Shown here one piece after another: positions 49,661 to 62,494 of a stretch of 64,000 bases of DNA. The stretch spans positions 42,985,570 to 43,049,569 of the forward strand of contig NC_133401.1 in NCBI RefSeq assembly GCF_047511655.1, read 5' to 3'. Source of the stretch: Castor canadensis. Taxonomy: Eukaryota > Chordata > Mammalia > Rodentia > Castoridae. The notes beneath the pieces are model-generated. The model was given only the letters and a program-made list of their open reading frames with translations. It had not been told where the DNA came from and ran no database searches. Both the position numbers and the translations under genes were made by a program. Every line of letters starts with the position of its first letter. Positions within the stretch are counted from its first letter, which is position 1.

Positions 49661-52600
49661 TGTATTCTGAGCCCCACACCCAAAACATGTGTATAAAGCA
49701 GAAAATCTGCTTGGCTACTAATGAACACACTTATAGTGGCTGGGGGGACCAAGAGGGAAGTGGTGTGTGTGTGTGAAATCAGTCACACTTGGAACAGCAG
49801 GTGTCTCCCCCAAACCCAGGAATTCATTTATTCAACAATCCCCACATTAAGACACAAGGCCGTCAGCTTGGTAAGAGGGACCCAAAAGCACCCAAGGCCT
49901 CTGCCTTTTCAAAGTTCCAAGGCCAGCACGGAGGTCACTGCAGGGCTGCACAGGCCAGGGCTACAGAGAGGGCCACAGGGGCCCTTCTCTGGGCTTCAGC
50001 CCAATGAGGGTCACAAGTACGAGGTAGGGAGGCTAAAGTACTCTCAGGTACTAACGGGTGGAGGGCTGGCCTCTTCCACTTCACCTAGTAGTCTCACAAG
50101 GCAGGGCAGCTGGCCAATAGTGGGATGACATGGCTTATCTGGCACTTTGCCTAAAACTTCCCTGGCCATGGTAGTGTAGCAATGGGCCTACTCTGCCAAG
50201 TGCAAAAGGTGGTTGTGATGCCTATGTAACCTTAGGGCCCAAGTGCCATGAGTGCAGAAACACTTGCTTGGTTGGTCCAGCACAGCCTTGTGCTCACAGA
50301 GCAGGCAATACAACTGCAAGGATACTGTCCTGCCCATGGCTCAAGAGGAAGCAAGCAGGTGTCTGAGCCCCATGAGCACACAGACCCTGGGAGTCAGAGG
50401 GCAGGAAGAAGAGCCCACCACAGCAGTCCCCAAGGCACAGGAAGGCTTAAGGGAGAAATCTGGCATCACAGAGCTGTAGCCCACTTTGCTGGCTTCCTGG
50501 CCCAACGCACTCTCCTTCCCAGTCTTGCACCCCCCCTTTCCAAGGTCACAGGGAAACAGAGGGCTAACAGTATCCAAGGCCAGAGTATGCAGGAGGCGGC
50601 TGGAGGATTATAATCTGTTGACCATAATGTGCCTTACTGGGGAGGAAGGGAGGGAGGGAGAGCGCTCACATTGGCGACCTATTTTGCTAAGTCCTAAGCC
50701 CATCCCTTTGGCACGAAAATCATTTGAAAACAGTTTCTTAGGAAAGTGGAGAAGGCTGGTCATTTCTTCCTGCCAGATTGTTAGTGGAAGACCCTCCCCA
50801 AGAGTTGACTTGGTGGCCATCAGTGGTGGGAGGAAAGAGGGAGGTGATCAGGTGATTTTTTTTTTTTTCCCTCCTGCAGAGCTACCCTCACTTTTCATGC
50901 AAGGAAATGGTGAGGGCCCAGGAAGCGTGGTGATGGGGGGGCGGGACTCTGAGTGCTGTGGGTCCCTGACTTGGGTAGGGCAGGTAATAGTGGAATAAGG
51001 AAAGAAAACAATGGAGTGACCCAGAAGTGAGCATCAGGGTGGAGGAGTCCGAAGATCAACTCCCCAGAAGCTGCCTGCAGGACGTTTTCCTTGGCTTCCA
51101 CAAGCCTTTCCCCCAGGCTCTTACTTTGTGACTGCAAGTTCAATGGCCTCAGATTCTCCACCTGGGAAATTTCAAGGACTGTGCTCTAATGTTACTAATT
51201 CTGCTTGGATCCAGAGATACCAGCTGGATTCACCTGGATTCACCTGGATGTGACAATGAACAGCAAGTGGGTGTGCCGGCCAAGGGAATGGTAGCATCTT
51301 GGCTCCTTGATAGGCACAGGGCTAGGGTGCCATTCTACTGCCTTCTTTACCAGGGGCTGGAAGACCAGCACCTCTTTGTTTCTTCAATACTCAATGATCT
51401 GAATGGCTCAAGATGACTGCCCAACTCAATCCCTGCTGTCAAAGCTCTAAGGAGAGGGAGGTGGGAGCTGCGTCTAGTAGGAACAACAAAGAGGGGCACA
51501 TAGTCACATTCCAGCTAGCTGAGCAAGCATTTTATCTTGTGTTTACTCTTGCATTTTTCCAGATGGTTACTATCCATAGCGATAGTATCATCTGGGGACA
51601 CACAAGACAGAGCACCTCACAGACACACCTTTAATGAGAAGCATGTTCCACACCCCAACACTGCACTGTGCTGCAGTAGGCAGAGAGCCTGGGCATGTTA
51701 CAACACCCAAGAAAGATGGAGGACACTCACTTATTCCTTATGCAACATCAGTAATACCCACACTTTCATCCTCAGCCCAGTTTTAGAAACAGCAATCATA
51801 AAAGCCTTTCCTGGGAGGACCGCCTGTTGCAGGGAGAAGGAGAGGTGCAAAGTAACTTGACAAGATGGTTCAGTTTCCGCTTGCTCTCCAGGGTGCATTC
51901 ATGTTCATGGGAGGGAGAAGGGGACTGACTGCCAAGGAATTGGGGCAATGAATGCACCACCAAAGGAGATAGCCTGATGATATTCTCTTTCCAGTAAGTG
52001 ATACTTTGCTTTGCAAATGACATGGAGTCAAAGTCATGGAGGCCCCAGGCTCAGAACTGCACCGCAATTTCTGTCACTGTACCCCACCCATGTCCCTGGG
52101 GTGGGTTCACAGCCCCATCAGCAAGGGGGCTGGCCTGTTAGACTAGACCAGAGCCAGCTTCTGCCTCTCCTCCAACCTCAGTGAAGTCTATGCTTCCTAC
52201 ATGGGAGGGGTTCCTGTCCATTTCATAGTTTGGAAGGCTTTGTGTATCTCTATATGTCTTGCTGCTGACTAGTCAAAGGAGAAGTGATTTTGAGAAAGAA
52301 ACAGGAGGACACTAAATTTATAAGCATGAAGCCTTTTCTCCTGAGCTCAACCCCAGATCTTACCTCAGAAGGATTTTCAGGGGGCTGTGTCCAAAACAAA
52401 TGGAATCCATAAGAAACCAGGAGACTGAGACAATAGCACTCAAGAGGTGGAAAAGCATAAGTCACCAGGCCCTCTGCCCTACTCCCAACCCTGAAGCCAA
52501 GTCAGGTGGCCAAGGACAGTCTACCTTTTGTGACCAATGACAGACAGTGGCCTGGTTGGGGCCCAGAGTGCTTTGGGTCAGTTCTTAGAGGATTCTAAGT

Positions 52601-54189
52601 GTGTAAGGCTCCCCAATTATAAATGCTACAAAGGGGACAGGCAGAATGATGAGCAGTGCCATCCAACTTATAGCTATTCTTTTAAGACACTTTAAGATCT
52701 AATTTGCAAGACACTCAAGCAACTACTGGCTCCCACTCCTGGCCAGGCCCAATATCTGGCAACTAATGACAGATGGCTCATCATCTATGGTGGCCAGGAT
52801 CAGTGATGCAGCTTCCTTCCTCAGAGCAGCAAGCACTCAGAGGCTCCCCTGGGCCAAATCTCCCCAGACTCATTGAATATGGTCATTTTAAGGCAACTTG
52901 ACAAGATTTCCCACAACCTTGAATAACAACATGACGGGGCAGCCTTTCCAACTATACACCAGCTGCCGGAGCATGAATACCTTTGACAGGTCTACTTTCC
53001 AAGTTCACCCTAAGACTAGAGGTTTAGTGGCCTAGCCCCTTCTCCCCCTCAGTCTTGAACTAAACCATATCTGTTGTATGGAAGCATTTCATCTATCTTC
53101 CTTTAGGGAGATGAAGTCATGGTTTGCAGAATTAGATTCCTAACAAGTAACAGGTGATGTGGTGAGGCTGAGCCAAACTCCAAACACAAACCTTGGAAGA
53201 GAAAAAAATCTGGGGCTTTTACAGAGCTGTTTGAAGCATCTCAACTAACATAAGAAAGATTGAAAATAATAACCAGAAATCAAAGAAAGCAAATGTTAAC
53301 GTAATTCCAAGGAGAAAACAGATATTTGCTACAAAGCCAACAACATGACAAGGGATCTGTTTATTGTATTCTTCTTGATTCCTCATCGTTTCATCAGTTC
53401 ATTGAGTTCAGAACTGTTTGACACCATTCTGGAAGACCTTAACCCAATCAACCCCAATTGGAAGAGGACTGCTAATAGCTTCCTGTGTCCTGACCACACC
53501 ATGGCCTCATCTACTTCCCTCTGTGGCCCTTAGTGTTTGTGGCCGTGTTCTAGAATCCACTGCCCTTACTCCTCCTTTCCAGGAGGGAAGTAGCCAGAAC
53601 TGAAGCCTGAGGGGCTCTGGGCCACACTAAGGTTCCCCATTTGGCCTACCCCAGGGGTCCTTAAAGGAACCAGGCACTCTAGAGAGAAAGGAAATCCTAC
53701 AGCAATCACACAAGCAATATTTTCTGTGTTGAATACAAAACACTGTAAAAGTGAACCACTTAGCTGTTTCACCTGAATAGATTTCAAGTCTGACTCAACC
53801 TTGTCCTTTGCTGTCAGGCCCGTGAGTCAGGAGTCTCAGAGGGCTAACCCAGTGTCCCACCTTCCCACAAAAATCTCCCAATAAGACAGAAATGCAGCCT
53901 AACTTGGGAATCTCTAAGTTAAATTGTGTGCTGTTTTCGTATTTCACAGTTTTAAAAAGAAAAAAGTCATTTTACATTCTACTCATTAGCAAAAGAGATT
54001 GTTGTCCAACATTACTTCACTGTGACCCACCAACCCTGCCAGTGTCTGAACGGCTCCCTGTGAGGGGCCCTCCTCTTCTTCCCAGAACTGTGGTTTACTT
54101 AAGCAAGCTTCTGCTGGTCTGTGTGATGGCAGCAACCATGAAGCACCTGTCAGAGCTGGCACACACTGGCTTTGCATCCTACCTCCTGC

Positions 54190-54335
54190 ACTTCCACAGG
54201 GAGATGTGGTCAAGATACCGCCAAGCCTCAGTTTACCATTCTACAAGACAGGGACTGAAGTTACCTCTTAGGCTTGTGAAGACTGAGTTACCAAGCAAAT
54301 GTCTATTAGACTTGGTAAATGCAAGCTACTATTTA
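54190..54335 (+). mobile_element. MIR SINE, degraded
   Basis: CAAGCCTCAGTTTACCATTC, TACAAGACAGGGACTG and GCTTGTGAAGACTGAG loosely follow the MIR core and 3' part. Confidence 0.45.
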
Positions 54336-55849
54336 CTAAAGCAACTACACCTTTTCTTTAAAGGAAAAAAAAAAAAAAAAAGCTAGTAGCATTGATTACC
54401 AGTGGGAGAAAACTACTAGACCTTCTTTGCCTTGGTTTTCTCTGTCTAAATAAGTGAATGGATGTATGAGTGTGTGAGAAGCAAAGGCAGGAAAGCAACA
54501 GAAAACCTGGTGTTTCCTCCTCCAATAGTTTGTACTTTGCTGTTACACTTAACAGTTTACATGTGTTTGAAAAATGCACTTGAACTCGATTAACCTCAGT
54601 GCTGCCAGATCTGCCTTGATGGAACACAGCACCCAAGGCGGCCCCACAGGCAGTCTTTGCCTTGGGATAGATAGGGTCTGGGACTTTTGTCTGATCCCAG
54701 CAGGGTGTGCCATGGCAGGACCAGAGCCAGCTGCTGAGGCTGCAGAAGTAGAGACCTGGGAGGAGGAGGTGAAGAGGAGATGGACAGGAAGGCCAGAGAA
54801 ACCTGTTCTAATCCCGGGCCCAGCTGGTGGCTGAGCAGGACTCTCTACCCCACCAATCACTTGCTTTCAAGGTTCCTAAATTTACAAGGAAATGGTTAAT
54901 GTGTATGTTTGTTTCAATATGCAAAACCACAGCCATTTGTTCTTAATTCATCTCAGGAAGGGGTGAACAATCAGAGATGTCTGCTGAAATGAAATGATTT
55001 GAGGAGTAAAATGTGAAGAGGAAATTCATCTCAAGAGCCTTGTCATGGTACCATTTCCCAGATGGGCTTTTAAAGGAGGGAAACAAGCAGAGGAACAGCA
55101 CATTGTGAGGGCTGCCATGCTTTGGGGGAGGGGGCAATGCTTGCAATAGCCACTCACAGGTAGCATGGCCACAGGGGACTAAAATCAAGGACAAGGCCAG
55201 AGGGAGACACTCACTATGCCTTACCCTCTTTTGAGCTATTTGGATTTATCCTCTGCACTTTCTTTCCCAAATGGAAAGCAAATTAATACACAGAACAGCG
55301 AGAAGGTGTAGGCAGCTGTTATGTGCTTCCCCACCAGGCCTTTGCTACTACAGGTCACAAGCCCATCCCAGCCTGCTTACCCATCCAGCTTCTCACCAAA
55401 GCAGTTTTGAGCATAGGAACCTTTTCAGGTTGTTTTTCATGGTTGAGTGTTTCTAGAGAAGTATCAATGTGTCTTAGAGAGTCCCAAGAGGAACAAGAAG
55501 TCCTGGGGTCACCCTCACCAGGTCAGCCCCTATCCTGTCTATCTACTGGCTTCCTGAGTCTGAGGGCCACCTGTCTAAGCATTTGTCTAAGCTGTCACCC
55601 AGACTCCACCTCCCTCTGTGGAGGGAACAATAGCTGAAAAGTTTTTTGACCTTCATTCCTTCCCCAGAACCATGAGCAACACAACCTCTCCACATTTGAC
55701 TGGCCAGGGTTCTCCCACTCCGGGGCCTGCTGGAGCTCCTTAGGCAGCCCTCTGGTCACCCAGGTGCTTTCCTAGTGGTACCTTGTTTGTTCTGCTGCTA
55801 CCATAGCAGCACTGCCAACACTGACCAGACTGTCCCTTCCCTGTGCCCA

Positions 55850-55990
55850 GCACAACTACCTGTTCTTCAAGGCTCATCTTGCAGACCCCTCCATGCCAGC
55901 CTATAGGAATGTCTCCTGCCTTAGGTTCCTGTGGCTGTCTTGGAGCCTGTCCCTTCAGGTTGTGGCTTCATGCAGAACAGAGGCCAGCCC
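55850..55990 (+). mobile_element. probable L2 LINE fragment
   Basis: CAACTACCTGTTCTTCAAGG, CTCATCTTGCAGACCCCTCC and the following text resemble a degraded L2 3' region. Weak match by eye only. Confidence 0.35.
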
Positions 55991-56149
55991 TGGATGACTG
56001 GGCATACACCAGTCCTCCTGAGGTGTCTGCTGGCTGCTGCAAGGCAAAGGAAGTACAAGTGGACTAAGCATTCCCAGGTCCTGGTCCTCTAATTGTCAAG
56101 ATTCCAGCCCCAGCAGGGAGCCTACAGAAACTGCTCTTCTGGGGCGGGG

Positions 56150-56305
56150 TGAGTGTACTGAGTGACTTTGGAGAAGTTATTGAAACTTTCTGAGCCTCAA
56201 TTTCCTCCTAAGCAAAATAAGGGTTTGAAGATCAGTTACCAAATGTGAAGCATTTAGCCATCTCTGGCACGTGCTTAGGTGCTCAATATATGGCAGATGT
56301 TTTAG
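56150..56305 (+). mobile_element. MIR SINE
   Basis: GACTTTGGAGAAGTTATTGA, TCTGAGCCTCAATTTCCTCC and CTCTGGCACGTGCTTAGGTG match MIR, ending before the candidate conserved block at 56330. Confidence 0.7.
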
Positions 56306-56329
56306 AACTTAAACTGCTCCACCTTCGCT

Positions 56330-56600
56330 TAGAACTCAAAAACACATTGCCCACTCCAAAACATCATCACAAGTCGCAGTCTCTGAATCTGCCTGGCACA
56401 GGGGTAGGAGGGCAAGAGAATAATGCCGCTCCAGGTAAGTGCCTCAATTTTTCAACAAGCAGAGCAGCGAGTGACTTTTAGCTGTCAATATCCAGATTTA
56501 GAGCGGCAACAGCTAAACGCTAACCAAAGGCTACCTCAGCTACTCAGTATACTGATGGAAGAAAAGCCAATAATTAGCCATTTCCAGATGTCCTGGGTTT
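56330..56600. promoter_or_regulatory. candidate intronic conserved noncoding element
   Basis: Repeat-free block in the 5' intron following an MIR. It contains AAAACATCATCAC, AATAATGCCGCTCC, TAGCTGTCAATATCC, GAGCGGCAACAGC and GCCAATAATTAGCC. The mixture of CpG and homeodomain-like motifs is typical of conserved noncoding DNA, by eye only. Confidence 0.3.
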
Positions 56601-58589
56601 CCACATGGCTCCCCTAGCTTCACATGTCTGAAGTGGGAGCTGAGCAGGGAGCCACTCTTCTATAAAGACCCAGCACAACCCCTTGTAGACAAATAGGGTT
56701 GATGCCACACCATGGATGACACCTCCGCATCAGGCACTCCTGCAAGCTGCTGAAAAAGCAGCTCTGGGTACCAGGGAACCCATGCTTTCCAGCCATGAAA
56801 TGGAAGATGCATTTGCCTAAAAAAGAAGGGGCTGGGGTTAGAAGAGAAGAAAGGGAGGGAGGGAAGATGGGAGCTCGGGTCAGAGTGGTAGGCTGAGCAG
56901 GGCAGCCTGGCAAATCCAAAAAGAGTTTATGTCATCTTCTTGGCAAGCAGAACTGGAAGGGGGCGGTGGGAAGACAGACAGAGGGAGGCTGACCATGACT
57001 AACACCCTTTGGGTTTTCTTGTTACAACTTATTTATAGCTCTGAAGAATGACTTACTGCTTTCATGATATTTTATTCTAGGTTGACCAGACATAAAAACC
57101 CTCCGTCCAGGGAAGGAAAGTCCTCCGTCCGGGGACTGTAAATGTGTTCCACCAGTTCCTGATATTTTAGTGAGAGACACTGGGAGAGAAGTATCTGCAG
57201 AATTCTTACGTCTTGTTTTCTCCTCTTGGTAAGTAGTTCTTTTTGAAGCCACTCCTGATGATCATGCAGAGGGTCTCTGGGGTACCTGTAGCACCCCCAC
57301 CACCAGAAATGGGGCACTCTCTAATCAGCTGGGCAGCTTCTGCTTCCCAAGATACAGATGTGAGTTCTCCATGGCTTTGGGGGCAAAGGAAGAGAGCAGC
57401 CCTTGCAAGATTCTAAAGCAGAAACAGCTGCCCTGCCACATTCCCCTTCTGAGTCAGGTGTGACCCACAATGCTCTTGAGTTAATCTTAATTATGCTTCA
57501 TTTAAAAATCCAGGGGTCTCTCATCCTTATCAGTTTCCTGGCAACATCTGACATTACCCATACTCCCTCCACCTGAAACTCATCATCCCTCTGACTGCTC
57601 TTCTTATGGTCTAATAAAAAACTATTTGCTGTTCGGTTGTGGAATGTTGGACCTTGTGTTAGGAGGTGAGCATACATAAGGGAGAACACACAGGCCCGGA
57701 TCTGGGGTCACAAAGATGGCCTCTGATGAGGCTGGCACATACAGGCACTCAATGCAAATCTGTAGAAATCAACAATGATTCTTTTGACCCTGCTAACAAC
57801 CCAACTTGGCAGCTTGTACTTGGTGAGGGCTTGGTGACTCTTTCAAAAGTAGGTCATTTCTGATGAATTGCTAAGCAAGTGTCCTGAGCTTTGCAGTGAA
57901 CAGGCAGTGATAAAAAATGGACGTGCAGGGATATTCTCCAAGGTGCTGGCTTCATGTCTTAGAACACAAAGTCCAGGTGCATGGCAGACAGTGTGAACTG
58001 TAAAGCTGCCATCCCAGAGGAAAGTAACCCAGAATGGGCCCAGGATATAAGCAGCCTTTGCCTCACAGCCCCAAATGGTGACTTGAGTTTGGCCAAAAGG
58101 GACTGAGGGCATTGAGGGGAGCTAGGGGCAGATCAAAGACCCTCAGATTCTCCCAAGCAAGATGCTGGCCCAAATATAAATCAGCCATCAGCTTCTATAA
58201 TACACATGTACCCATTATCCTCCTGACTCATTTCATTTTCTAGAATTTTGAATACAAAAGGAAAAGAATATCTTTAGAAAGATACGTAACACAAACTCCT
58301 GGGAGAACTAGATGTACAAAAAAACTGGGAGGGAGATGCACATTTCACTGTATATCCTTTGTTATGTGAATTTTACCACAGTATTATTACTTATTAAGGA
58401 AAATAGATTCAACAAAAGACAATGAAAGTCCTACCAGGCACAAGAAACAAAGTATGTAAGACAGACAAATGAAACAGAAAACAAAGTCCAAGAACAGTCC
58501 TAATTATATCTAGAAATTCCATGTCTGAGAAAGGTAACATCTCAGATCACCATGGGAAAGATAAAATATTCAATTAATTGTGTTGGGCT

Positions 58590-58830
58590 AACCAGGCAAC
58601 TATATGAAACAACATTAAGATTGATCCCTACCTTACACCATATGTTAGGGTAAGTTCTAAGTGGTTCAAAGTGAAAATGTGAAAATTAAAGCCTTAAAAA
58701 TATTAGACAAAAGCATGAAGGAATTCCTTTATAACCTTGGTGAGATGCTTTCCTAACAATGACTCAAAGCCCAGCAGAAATAGACTTATGAAGACTTCAT
58801 ATAATTATTCAGGTAAATAATATGAAATAA
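58590..58830 (+). mobile_element. fossil L1 ORF2 fragment
   Basis: Contains the decayed L1 phrase CCTTACACCATATGTTAGGG ... GTGGTTCAAAGTG ... GCCTTAAAAATATTAGAC, corresponding to the ORF2 region that in intact L1 encodes the segment after the reverse transcriptase. Frames are broken by many substitutions and indels. A second, related fragment starts at 59600. Confidence 0.55.
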
Positions 58831-58904
58831 CTATGTGAAATTTATTTAAAGAAAATATAACTAAAAAGTAAAAACAAGATATTAGAAAGACCATGTAGAG
58901 GGCA

Positions 58905-58990
58905 GGATAGATAGCTCAGTAATAAAGTGCTTGCCTAGCATGTACAAGGCCCTGGGATCAATCCTCAGTGCTGAATAGGAAAAAAAGAAG
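58905..58990 (+). mobile_element. ID-like SINE
   Basis: GGATAGATAGCTCAGTAATA ... CTTGCCTAGCATGTACAAGG ... GGGATCAATCCTCAGTGCTG then an A-rich tail. It is tRNA-Ala-like but degenerate, so not a tRNA gene. Confidence 0.75.
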
Positions 58991-59752
58991 ACTCAACAGA
59001 ACTTACAGAAACGAAAGTACCATAATCAAAATTAAAAATTTAGTGACTGAATCACAGATTAGATGTAGTTGAAGAGAAAATTAGTAAACTGAAAGATAGT
59101 TCTGGAAGACAGATCAGAAGTATTATCCAGAAAGACACAAATGGAAAATATGGATGAGATTAACAGATAAAGAAGGTAGAGTGACTATGTTGAATTTGTG
59201 TTTCGTAAGTAGAGACTAGAATTGATGACTGGAAACTTTATGGATGAGATAAAGACATGCTCAAAAGCAACCTGAGAGTATTTACCACTTTTCCCAGAAG
59301 GAAAGCCTAGATGAAAGAAGGCACAGTCAGTTTCAGTCATACCTTTTTCCTTTTCTGAAACCACAAACAGGTTTTGTGGTGCTATGAGTTAGTTCACTGG
59401 CCCAAGCAAAACTATTAATATGGAACTTGTTTACCCACCCTTCTGTAGACCCTCACAATACAAAAGAAAATTGTAAATTGATTGGCCTTCAAAGGAATAT
59501 CATGAGGAAACAGACCCTTGACAATTAGTAATTTCTAAGCAAGATGGCTTATCTTCAAGAAAGTAACAAATGGTGCTGTAATGTCTAAACACATACATGC
59601 AAAAATAAGTCTCAATGCAGTCATTATACCCTTTACAAAAATTAAAGTGGACCATGAACCTAAATATAGTTAAAACCATAAAACTTCTAAAAGATACATA
59701 GAGGAAAATCTAGATGACCTCAATAATAGCCCATCCATGAAAGAAACAACTG

Positions 59753-60055
59753 AGCCAGGTGTGCCTGTAATCCCAACCACTTGGGAAGTGGAGATAGGAG
59801 GAGCATGGTCCAAGGCCAGCCAGAGCAAAAGCACAAGACCCTAGCAAAACAAACTAAAGTAGCTGGGCCGCTCATGCCTGTAATCCTAGCTACTCAAGAG
59901 GCAGAGATCAAGAGGATCGTGGTTCAAACCCAGCCAAGGCAGTTTGTGAGACCCTATCTCAAAAAAAGTCCATCACAAAAAAAAAAAAAAAAAAAAAAAG
60001 GGCTGGTGGAGTAGGCCCTGAGTACAAACCCCAGTACTGCAAACAAAACACAAAA
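59753..60055 (+). mobile_element. composite SINE, two B1-like heads and an ID-like tail
   Basis: Starts GTGTGCCTGTAATCCCAACC, a 7SL/B1-like head. A second head begins near 59866 (CTCATGCCTGTAATCCTAGC), followed by a poly(A) run at 59979-59999 and GGGCTGGTGGAGTAGGCCCT ... CCCCAGTACTGC, a degraded tRNA-like (ID) module. The composite layout is diagnostic of a rodent lineage-specific SINE family. Confidence 0.8.
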
Positions 60056-60064
60056 GTTAAAAAA

Positions 60065-60150
60065 GGGCTGGGCGTATGGCTCAAAAGGAAGAATGCTTGC
60101 TTAGGAAATGCGAGGTTCTGAGTTCAATACCCAGTACCACCAAAATAATA
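60065..60150 (+). mobile_element. ID-like SINE (tRNA-Ala-derived)
   Basis: GGGCTGGGCGTATGGCTCAA ... GAATGCTTGCTTAGG ... GAGTTCAATACCCAGTACC preserves the layout of tRNA-derived A and B boxes. It follows directly after the composite SINE and interrupts the L1 fossil. Confidence 0.75.
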
Positions 60151-60205
60151 ATTGATAGGCTGGGCTTCATTAAAATTAAAGTTTTAATTTTTAAAAAAAC
60201 ACAAG

Positions 60206-60300
60206 GACTGGGGATGTAGCTCAGTGATATAGCACTTGTCTAGCATGCTCAAGACCCTTAGTTTGATTTCCAGCACCTCAAAGAAACAAAAAACAAAAAA
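60206..60300 (+). mobile_element. ID-like SINE (tRNA-Ala-derived)
   Basis: GGACTGGGGATGTAGCTCAG ... GTCTAGCATGCTC ... TTTGATTTCCAGCACCTC is close to tRNA-Ala, with recognizable A and B box positions, then an A-rich tail. It is inserted within the L1 fossil. Confidence 0.8.
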
Positions 60301-60344
60301 AAAGACTGTCAAAAGAAGACAAGCCACAGACTGGGAGAAAAAAA

Positions 60345-60525
60345 ATTTCAAAGCTCCCATTGCAATCCTAGCAGTAGGAGGCTGAGGTAGGAGTTCCAGT
60401 TCAAGACCAGCCTGGGCTAAACAGTGAGACCTTGACTCAAAACAAAAAAAAGAGCAAAGGAGGGAAAGAAGGAAGGAAGGGAGGGAGGGGTAGAGAAAGA
60501 GGAAGGGAGGAAAGAAGGGAGAAAC
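60345..60525 (+). mobile_element. B1-like SINE with purine-rich tail
   Basis: GCAATCCTAGCAGTAGGAGG ... GAGTTCCAGTTCAAGACCAG ... CAGTGAGACCTTGACTCAAA is a 7SL-derived B1/Alu-like right end. It is followed by AAACAAAAAAAAG and a GGAA/GGGA-rich simple repeat at about 60455-60525, probably grown from the tail. Confidence 0.75.
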
Positions 60526-61293
60526 AATGAGATCTTTCTCCTTCCTGATACAAGTATCATAGTAGGACCTCTGGACTTGGGACAGAAGGACATGGGACAA
60601 TTATTTCCTGGAGTAGGGCCAGATTACATTACATGCTCCTGGACAATTTCATGAACTTTGTAGAAGGATCAGATGAAGGACCACCTAAAAATTCAGTTTT
60701 TATCTATAGCAGATTCATGTGCCCTAGAAGAAACATGTCCTACAGCCACACTGCACCTCCACATCTTAGGTGCATCTAGCCTCAAGCCGCCAGACCTGAC
60801 CCCCATATGTCTGTTAAATATCATGGCCACAGACCACCAAATCACCAGGGAAACGGTGCTAAACTGGCTCTTTTTCAAGTACTCTGGGAATGTTTATCCA
60901 TCTTGGAGTCATCCATTTCCCCAGGAGACTGAAGAATGTCTGACATGGTCACATAGGTTGGAGCACCTCCTTAATTGTTTCACCATTAGCTTTGTAAGAT
61001 TAGGTATAGTGATACTTCTATGACTGGTTATCAATGAATATCATCAACAGTATATGTTAACAATAATCAGACTAGGAGCTATCTGCCTTTTACACATACA
61101 CTCATACACCAGCTGCTACCTCTGAGTGACTTTCAGCTTCTTAAATTTTCAAGCACAAAATACTCATATAACCAGAAAAGGGGATTCAGATGCAGTCTGC
61201 AGACACTGGGTGCCCAGGACACTGCATTTTCAACTTCAGTGTCTTCAACTTTCTTCTAGTTGCAACCTTCTGGCTCCTTAAAATACTTCATCT

Positions 61294-61295
<2 letters not shown>

Positions 61296-61325
<30 letters not shown>
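61296..61325. repeat. (GT)15 microsatellite
   Basis: Perfect GT dinucleotide run of 30 bp, followed by T-rich sequence. Confidence 0.98.
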
Positions 61326-61328
<3 letters not shown>

Positions 61329-62494
61329 TTTCAATCTAAGGAAAATGAGGCAGACTGTAGCAGGCACTGTAGCATGAGCTCTGATGCAGCATGAATGCTC
61401 AAGAAAGTGCTAGCAAGCATTGGCTGAGTCCTGGCCAGAAGTGTCAGTTTAAGCCAGGGACAGTCAGACAGACAAACAAGGGATACAGGTGTCCAAAAGG
61501 CCAATAGAGCATGAAAGAGTCAAGCTCTGTTCTCTTCCTGCTCTATTTTTAGCTGTGTGAGTTTGGAACACACTTGGAACACACACCTGTGTGTCCCAGA
61601 TAGGAAAGTAGAAAAGAGGTTTGGGACTCATTCTCAAAGGCCCTGCCTATGCCATTCTTTCAAGTTTATAGGATTCTTTCTTTCCCATATCAGAAGCAGC
61701 AAGTGTAATGGATCCTGGCTGAAGGGTGCATCTGTATAACAGGATGTGCTCCTGACAGGAGAAGGTGCTCTCTGCTTCATACCAGAAAGTGTATGTGGAG
61801 GGCGGGGGAGTAGATTACAGTCCAATGACCCAACATCAAAGGGGTAGGGCAACATCTGACATGGTTAGAGACCAGAAGTTAGACAAGCTGAAACAGAATA
61901 AGAACAATTATTTTGTTAGCCAAGACCAGATGGCAAGGTGTATTTCTAACAACCGTCCATTTTCTTTGGGGTTTTGTTGCAGATGCAGTCAGGTCTGAGG
62001 ACTAGACTCAACTAATCTATAAAGTGTCCATGAAGTCACCCAGGGGAGCTGGCCCTAAAACCTGGTTAGCCAAGTACCTAGAGGGAGCTTCAAACTGTAG
62101 CATCACTATGAGAGGGTGCCAGATACTTTCAAGAATATGGAGGTTCTGGTCATGGATGAGAGATGGGAGAGGGAAGACCGAGGTCTGAAACATGGGGGAT
62201 GGGGAGAGACAGGGCTTTGAAAAATAAGAAGATTGGGAGATTAGAAATGTGCAAATCATTTTAACATCTTAGCTCCAAGCAAGACAGAAGAAAAACATCT
62301 GAGCACAGCCTTATCTTATGAGAGATGGAAATACAACAGTATGACACTAGGTTTTTACAAAGACCAGAGCTTAGCTCTGATTCAAATCAGTGGTCACTTT
62401 GGGAGGGTCTATGTACATTCTGAAGGTGCCCATCTTGGCAGCTGGAAGCTCATGGAGGAACCAGGACTGTTCTCTCAGAGCTTGGGTCGATGGC

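Larger units (their letters stand above)
59600..60345 (+). mobile_element. fossil L1 ORF2 fragment split by nested SINEs
   Basis: L1-like text at 59600-59745 (CATGAACCTAAATATAG, AAACTTCTAAAAGATACAT) continues at 60148-60185 (GGGCTTCATTAAAATTAAAG) and at 60303-60345 (CTGTCAAAAGAAGACAAGCC, ACTGGGAGAAAA), in the order found in intact L1. Two blocks of SINEs were inserted between these pieces later. No intact frame remains. Confidence 0.65.

Noticed and set aside
50486..50998. 170-codon open frame on the plus strand
   Set aside because: Antisense in an intron, low complexity, contains a run of Phe from a poly-T tract; no known domain.
53892..54386. 164-codon open frame on the plus strand
   Set aside because: Runs into an MIR-like remnant and a poly(A) tract (KKKKK end); no domain and no splice-consistent support.
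40256..60300. tRNA-Ala-like segments as possible tRNA genes
   Set aside because: Stems are broken and each ends in an A-rich tail; they are ID-like SINEs.
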